A DNA stretch of 64,000 bases from Comamonas terrae (GTDB lineage Bacteria; Pseudomonadota; Gammaproteobacteria; Burkholderiales; Burkholderiaceae_C): assembly GCF_001544075.1 (NCBI RefSeq), contig NZ_BCNT01000001.1, positions 248,001 through 312,000 on the forward strand, read 5' to 3'. Position 1 is the first letter of the stretch; each line of letters starts with the position of its first letter. The notes below the pieces were generated by a model. That model was not told where the DNA came from. It worked only from the letters and a program-made list of their open reading frames with translations, and searched no databases. Below are positions 60,378-64,000 of the stretch, in pieces. The position numbers and the translations under genes were made by a program.

Positions 60378-61354
60378 ATCGCTTGGTTCTCGATGGCTTT
60401 CCAGGCCTGCTCCAGCGCGGCCTGCGATGCGGGAGGCAGCACGCCCATGCGCACGTGGCCGGGCAGCCCGAAACTCGTGCAGTCGCGCAGCTTGATGCCC
60501 TGCGCGCGCAGGTGGGCCAGGCGCTGCTGCAGGTGCGCTTCGGTCAAGGGCAGCCGCGCCACGAAGTAATTGGCCTGGTGGCCGGCAACGACCTGGCAGC
60601 CCAGCCGCTCGCACAGCGCGAGCTGCCGGCGCTTCCAGTCGCGCAAGGTCTGCAGGCTGCCCGCCAGCCATTGCTGCGCCTGCTTGGTCGTCCAGGCCTC
60701 GAGCAGGGCCACGCCATGCGCGCCCACCACCCAGGACGGCGCCAGCGCGCGCAGCGCGCCCAGTTCGTCGTCCGTGGCATGCAGCGGCGCAATCGCATAC
60801 GCGGCGCGCACGCCCGTCATGCCCAGGGCCTTGTTGGGCGTCCATATTTGCCACAGGTGATCCAGGCCGCGCTGCGGCGGCCCGCCGTCCAGCCACAGCG
60901 GTCGGTAGGCGCAGTCCAGCACCTGCCAGCCATCGCCGGTCGGCTCGGGGAATGACTCCAGTTGCCCCAGCGGGCTCGACGGTTCGCAGAGCCAATGCAG
61001 TTCGCCCTGCGCCGACGGCTTCAGACTCCAGACGCGCGCCGCCTGCGCGTAGTCGCCATAGTGGTGCCGCGGCAGCGCGACGGCCTGGGCGCCGCTGCGC
61101 GCCGCATGCTGCGTGAGGCGGTGGATCAGCTCGCTGCTGCTGCCACCGACCAGGATGCGCCGCCCTTCCACCGCGTGGAAGGCCGCGAGCCGTGCGCGCA
61201 GGTGGGTGTAGAGCGGATCGGGATACTGCGCCGCATGCGCGGCCTGCAGCGCGGCCAGGGCCACGGGGCAGGGTCCGCAGGCGTTGCGGTTGGTGGAAAA
61301 GTCGTGCGCGGGCACGCCCAGCGCATCGGTGCCGCCGTGCATGCCCTCAGCCAT
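60374..61354 (-). CDS. cobD: Threonine-phosphate decarboxylase-like aminotransferase (CobD/CobC)
   Basis: PLP enzyme of 326 residues that would supply (R)-1-amino-2-propanol phosphate for the nucleotide loop. FSTNRNACGPCPVALAAL is the N-terminal histidinol-phosphate-aminotransferase-like start, VGGSSSELIHRLTQHAA the cofactor phosphate site, WTPNKALGMTGVRAAYAI the Schiff-base lysine, and HVRMGVLP the carboxylate-binding arginine. The naming differs: CobD in Salmonella, CobC in Pseudomonas. ATG at 61354 overlaps the cbiB end by eight bases; the next gene overlaps its stop. Confidence 0.93.
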   Translation of the reverse strand: MAEGMHGGTDALGVPAHDFSTNRNACGPCPVALAALQAAHAAQYPDPLYTHLRARLAAFHAVEGRRILVGGSSSELIHRLTQHAARSGAQAVALPRHHYGDYAQAARVWSLKPSAQGELHWLCEPSSPLGQLESFPEPTGDGWQVLDCAYRPLWLDGGPPQRGLDHLWQIWTPNKALGMTGVRAAYAIAPLHATDDELGALRALAPSWVVGAHGVALLEAWTTKQAQQWLAGSLQTLRDWKRRQLALCERLGCQVVAGHQANYFVARLPLTEAHLQQRLAHLRAQGIKLRDCTSFGLPGHVRMGVLPPASQAALEQAWKAIENQAI

Positions 61355-62423
61355 GGAGCATCACTCGCCATAGCGCCATCACAACGATGGCTGCCAGCGC
61401 ACACCCCGCCTGCGCCGCAATCACCCTGGATGCCAGATGCACGGCCCGCCGCAGGTCGGCGGAACCGGGCGCCGCGCCCTGCGGGTTCAGCTGGTAGACC
61501 CCGGGCTTGGACAAATGCACGCCCAGCGCCAGCGCCATTGCCCCCATGGGCCAGCCGCCGTTGGGCGACGGGGTGGCGCACGCATCGCGCCGCAGCACCT
61601 GCCAGGGCACGCCGCCGGCCACCAGGGCCAGCCACGCGGCCGTGAGGCGTGCCGGAATCCAGTTGAGCACATCGTCGGCCCGCGCCGCCCATTTGCCGGC
61701 CCACTGCCAGTGGCGGCGGTCGCTGCCCTGCCCTCGCCAGCCCGGGTAGCCCCACATGGCATCGGCCGTGTTGGCCAGCCGGTACACGGCCGCGCCCGGC
61801 AGGCCGGCGACGGCAAACCAGAACAGCGGCGCGACGACCGAGTCGCTGAGATTCTCGGCCAGGGTCTCGATGGCGCTTTCGCGTACCGTGCCCGCATCGA
61901 GCTGCGCGGTATCGCGGCTGACCAGCCACGACAGCCGCTCGCGGCCCGCGGGCAATGACTGCTGCAGCGCGGCCTCGACGGCCAGCACCTCATCCCGCAG
62001 CATGCGCCAGGACAGCAGCGGCTTGAGCAGCACGCCCATGCACACGCCGGCCAACCACCAGGGCTGGTAGGGCAATAAGAAGAGGATCAGCCAGTAGACG
62101 GCAAAAACCATAGCTGCCAGCGCGCACCACGCAATCATTCCGAATACAAATCGCACCCAATCCCTTGGATGACAAGCGCGAGGCGCTATTCTTTTCCCTA
62201 TCGCCCCCAGCGCCTTGCCCATGTAGACCACGGGGTGCAGCCATGCGGGCGGCTCGCCCCAGAGCCGGTCGAGCAGCAAGGCCACCAGCACGGCGATCAG
62301 CGCGCACAGCACGTTCTGCGACCACAGGATGGCCGCCTCCGGCGCGGCCATGAGCGCCCGGTACAGCCAGCCCAGCGGGCTGAACGACCAGGCCAGCAGT
62401 TCCGTCCAGGTGATCGTCGTCAT
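61347..62423 (-). CDS. cbiB: Adenosylcobinamide-phosphate synthase CbiB
   Basis: Membrane enzyme of 358 residues attaching the aminopropanol arm to adenosylcobyric acid. ALLLDRLWGEPPAWLHPVVYMGKALG is the family start; LVSRDTAQLDAGTVRESAIETLAENLSDSVVAPLFWFAVAGLPGAAVYRLANTADAMWGY is its hallmark block; RADDVLNWIPARLTA and SPNGGWPMGAMALALGVHLSKPGVY follow. ATG at 62423 overlaps the bluB stop. The stretch encoding RIAPRACHPRDWVRFVFG uses rare A/T-rich codons and resembles repeat sequence (see findings). Called cobD in some nomenclatures. Confidence 0.95.
   Translation of the reverse strand: MTTITWTELLAWSFSPLGWLYRALMAAPEAAILWSQNVLCALIAVLVALLLDRLWGEPPAWLHPVVYMGKALGAIGKRIAPRACHPRDWVRFVFGMIAWCALAAMVFAVYWLILFLLPYQPWWLAGVCMGVLLKPLLSWRMLRDEVLAVEAALQQSLPAGRERLSWLVSRDTAQLDAGTVRESAIETLAENLSDSVVAPLFWFAVAGLPGAAVYRLANTADAMWGYPGWRGQGSDRRHWQWAGKWAARADDVLNWIPARLTAAWLALVAGGVPWQVLRRDACATPSPNGGWPMGAMALALGVHLSKPGVYQLNPQGAAPGSADLRRAVHLASRVIAAQAGCALAAIVVMALWRVMLHG
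62095..62205. repeat. Repeat-like inverted pair inside cbiB
   Basis: Two texts in opposite orientation flank about 45 bases: AAAAACCATAGCTGCCAGCG on the plus strand (62103-62122) and AAAAGAATAGCGCCTCGCGC on the minus strand (ending near 62200). Both resemble the dispersed intergenic repeat (ATAGCTGC-TTGCGCTT) and both are translated within CbiB. Resemblance was judged by eye. Confidence 0.4.
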
Positions 62424-63118
62424 GCCGCGGGCGGCTCCTCGGTCCAGACATCGTCCATCAGCATGTCCTGCAGTGGTGCGCGGCAGGCCCATTTCTCCTG
62501 CTGCAGCATGGGCTCCGCATAGTAGGCTTCGACGGGCCCCAGGCACAGCACGCCCAGCGGGTGCGCGCCGGCGGGCATGCGCAGCAGCGCGGCCAGCGCC
62601 TGCGGTTCGAAGATAGACACCCAGCCCATGCCCAGCCCCTCGGCGCGCACGGCCAGCCACAGGTTCTCGATGGCGCAAGCGGTGCTGGCGATGTCCATCT
62701 CGGGCAGCGTGCGGCGGCCGAAGATATGCGCCTCGCGCCCCGGCGGCATGGCCACCACCAGCACCTCGGCCGCATCGAGCACGCCCTGCACCTTGAGCTT
62801 CATGAAATCCTGCTCGCGCTCGCCCAGCGCCTGGGCGGTGCGCACGCGCTCCTCCTCGACCAGCGCATGGATGCCCTCGCGCAGCGCGCGGCTCTTGACG
62901 CGGATAAAGCGCCACGGCTGCATGAAGCCCACGCTGGGCGCATGGTGCGCGGCGCGCAGCAGGCGCAGCAGCACCTCCTCGGCTACGGTGCCGCCGGCAA
63001 AGTGGCGCATGTCGCGCCGCTCGTAGATGGCGCGGTAGACGGCGGCGCGCTCGGCCTCGGTGAAGGGCGTGGCGGCGATCATGCCGGCATGCCTGGCGGG
63101 GGTGGTGTTGTCGGCCAT
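62420..63118 (-). CDS. bluB: 5,6-Dimethylbenzimidazole synthase BluB
   Basis: Flavin-destructase of the nitroreductase fold, 232 residues, converting FMNH2 to the lower ligand dimethylbenzimidazole with O2. Seen are YRAIYERRDMRHFAGG, AAHHAPSVGFMQPWRFI and the BluB-typical AIENLWLAVRAEGLGMGWVSIFEP with LCLGPVEAYYAEPMLQQEKWACR. Its presence implies synthesis of true vitamin B12 under aerobic conditions. ATG at 63118; stop overlaps the cbiB start (ATGA). Confidence 0.95.
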   Translation of the reverse strand: MADNTTPARHAGMIAATPFTEAERAAVYRAIYERRDMRHFAGGTVAEEVLLRLLRAAHHAPSVGFMQPWRFIRVKSRALREGIHALVEEERVRTAQALGEREQDFMKLKVQGVLDAAEVLVVAMPPGREAHIFGRRTLPEMDIASTACAIENLWLAVRAEGLGMGWVSIFEPQALAALLRMPAGAHPLGVLCLGPVEAYYAEPMLQQEKWACRAPLQDMLMDDVWTEEPPAA

Positions 63119-63151
63119 GGTTCGATTGTGAGCCTTTATGGCGCCTGCCGC

Positions 63152-63685
63152 TCAGCCGGCATCCGCGATCCAGTCGCGCTGCACCGCACCGCCCTCCAGC
63201 GCCAGCAGCGCCTGCTTGCGCGGCAGGCCGCCGCCAAAGCCGGTGAGGCTGCCGTCGCTGCCGATCACGCGGTGGCAGGGCACGACGATGGAGACCTTGT
63301 TCTGCCCGTTGGCCGCCGCCACGGCGCGCGTGGCCGTGGGCCGGCCGATGGCGCGCGCCTGCTCGGCATAGCTGCGCGTGTGGCCATAGGGAATCTGCAG
63401 CAGCGCCTGCCAGGCCGCGAGCTGGAACGGCGTGCCCACCAGGTCCAGCGGCACGCCGAAGCGCTGCCGCCGCCCCGCAAAATACTCGGCCAGCTCCACG
63501 GCCAGCTGGTCATGAGTGGCGTTCCTGCCTTCCTGCGCCGGGCCGCCGCGCGCGGCCTCGACCTGTGCCAATTCCCGACCTATACGCTGCTGGGTGTCGA
63601 ACTCGAGCAGGCACAGGCCCCGGTCCGACGCCACGGCCAGCATCTCGCCCAGCGGCGTGGGCAGGTGGCAGCAGAGCAATGCCAC
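63152..63685 (-). CDS. ogt: Methylated-DNA--protein-cysteine methyltransferase (Ogt)
   Basis: Suicide repair enzyme of about 177 residues removing methyl groups from O6-methylguanine. The active-site cysteine is in VSIVVPCHRVIGSDGSLTGFGGGLPRKQALLALEG; the recognition helix region is LVGTPFQLAAWQALLQIPYGHTRSYAEQARAIG. The start is taken as GTG at 63685, five bases past the cobO stop, with GAGG upstream; an ATG at 63736 would overlap cobO by 47 bases. A repair gene between cobO and bluB looks like an operon hitch-hiker. Confidence 0.92.
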   Translation of the reverse strand: MALLCCHLPTPLGEMLAVASDRGLCLLEFDTQQRIGRELAQVEAARGGPAQEGRNATHDQLAVELAEYFAGRRQRFGVPLDLVGTPFQLAAWQALLQIPYGHTRSYAEQARAIGRPTATRAVAAANGQNKVSIVVPCHRVIGSDGSLTGFGGGLPRKQALLALEGGAVQRDWIADAG

Positions 63686-63689
63686 AGCC

Positions 63690-64000
63690 TCAGTCCTCGA
63701 TGCCGCGCTGGGCCGGAATGCCGGCCTGGAAGGCATGCTTGACCAGCTTCATCTCGGTCACCGTGTCGGCGACATCGATGATCTCCTGCGGGCAGCGCCG
63801 GCCGGTCAGGCAGACATGCACCCCCCTGGGCCGCGCGGCCAGCGTGTCCAGCACCTCCTGCAGCGGCAGCCAGCCGTAGATCAGCGGATAGGTGATTTCG
63901 TCGAGCACGACCAGGAAATACTCGCCGCCCAGGATCGCGGCCCTGGCCTTTTCCCAGCCGTCTCGCGCCAGCTGGCCCGACTGCTCCAGGTCCTTGCTCT
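63690..64000 (-). CDS. cobO: Cob(I)yrinic acid a,c-diamide adenosyltransferase CobO (partial, N-terminus off window)
   Basis: C-terminal 102 residues of the CobA/CobO-type corrinoid adenosyltransferase, which transfers the 5'-deoxyadenosyl group from ATP to cobalt. LVVLDEITYPLIYGWLPLQEVLDTLAARPRGVHVCLTGRRCPQEIIDVADTVTEMKLVKHAFQAGIPAQRGIE is the diagnostic ending, ending at the stop 63690-63692. The Walker A end of the protein lies beyond base 64000. Further cobalamin genes are likely upstream. Confidence 0.96.
   Translation of the reverse strand, partial: SKDLEQSGQLARDGWEKARAAILGGEYFLVVLDEITYPLIYGWLPLQEVLDTLAARPRGVHVCLTGRRCPQEIIDVADTVTEMKLVKHAFQAGIPAQRGIED

Overview
The window is GC-rich bacterial chromosome with tightly packed genes. 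Bug-type tricarboxylate receptors next to IclR/AraC catabolic clusters, cobalamin riboswitches of proteobacterial form, an H-NS/MvaT-type nucleoid protein and Comamonadaceae-style intergenic repeats together suggest a betaproteobacterium of the Burkholderiales, probably Comamonadaceae (Delftia/Comamonas-like). This assignment is inference; no 16S gene is present.

Layout. 1-2645: part of a Yej-type peptide ABC importer (yejB, yejA). 2768-4694: enoyl-ACP reductase and a secreted ATP-dependent DNA ligase. 4766-9059: an IclR-controlled acid/CoA catabolic cluster (HMG-CoA-lyase-like enzyme, CoA transferase, Bug receptor). 9156-14054: VanZ-like protein, a PLP amino-acid decarboxylase with an unusual Lys/Ala tail, an NfeD/SPFH pair and tRNA-Ser(GGA). 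14326-19940: an erythromycin-esterase-like gene interrupted by an amber codon, a phosphoribosyltransferase, a NicC-like monooxygenase, an AraC regulator and a second Bug receptor.

19968-34586 is the first cobalamin region. It has two cobalamin riboswitches on the minus strand. One precedes an ABC permease/ATPase pair. The other heads a long operon: TonB receptor, binding lipoprotein, CbiX-like/ferredoxin fusion, cobW, cobN and a chlD-type gene. The chlD gene is split into two frames: an AAA+ part and a VWA part. They are joined by a complete-looking -1 programmed frameshift signal: SD-like GGAGG, ten bases, an A7 slippery run, four bases, then a GC hairpin. No separate small chelatase subunit gene is seen. 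One gene would therefore give both the small (ChlI/CobS-like) and medium (ChlD/CobT-like) cobaltochelatase subunits. This is the most interesting system here.

34811-50807: chemoreceptor with a CheR-tether-like C-terminus, H-NS-like protein in an AT-richer pocket, phosphoethanolamine-transferase-like protein, VOC protein, CorA/ZntB transporter, PPK2, Na+/H+-antiporter-like protein, and a complete RND efflux operon with a divergent TetR regulator. 50848-58704: LysR plus an IorAB-like molybdenum hydroxylase, a lipoprotein/ECF sigma/anti-sigma operon, and a dmeR-dmeF cobalt/nickel efflux pair with its operator. 58863-64000 (minus): the second cobalamin cluster (cobO, ogt, bluB, cbiB, cobD/cobC, cobQ), running off the window end. 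Uptake, metal insertion, nucleotide-loop assembly and cobalt efflux genes thus all lie within 45 kb.
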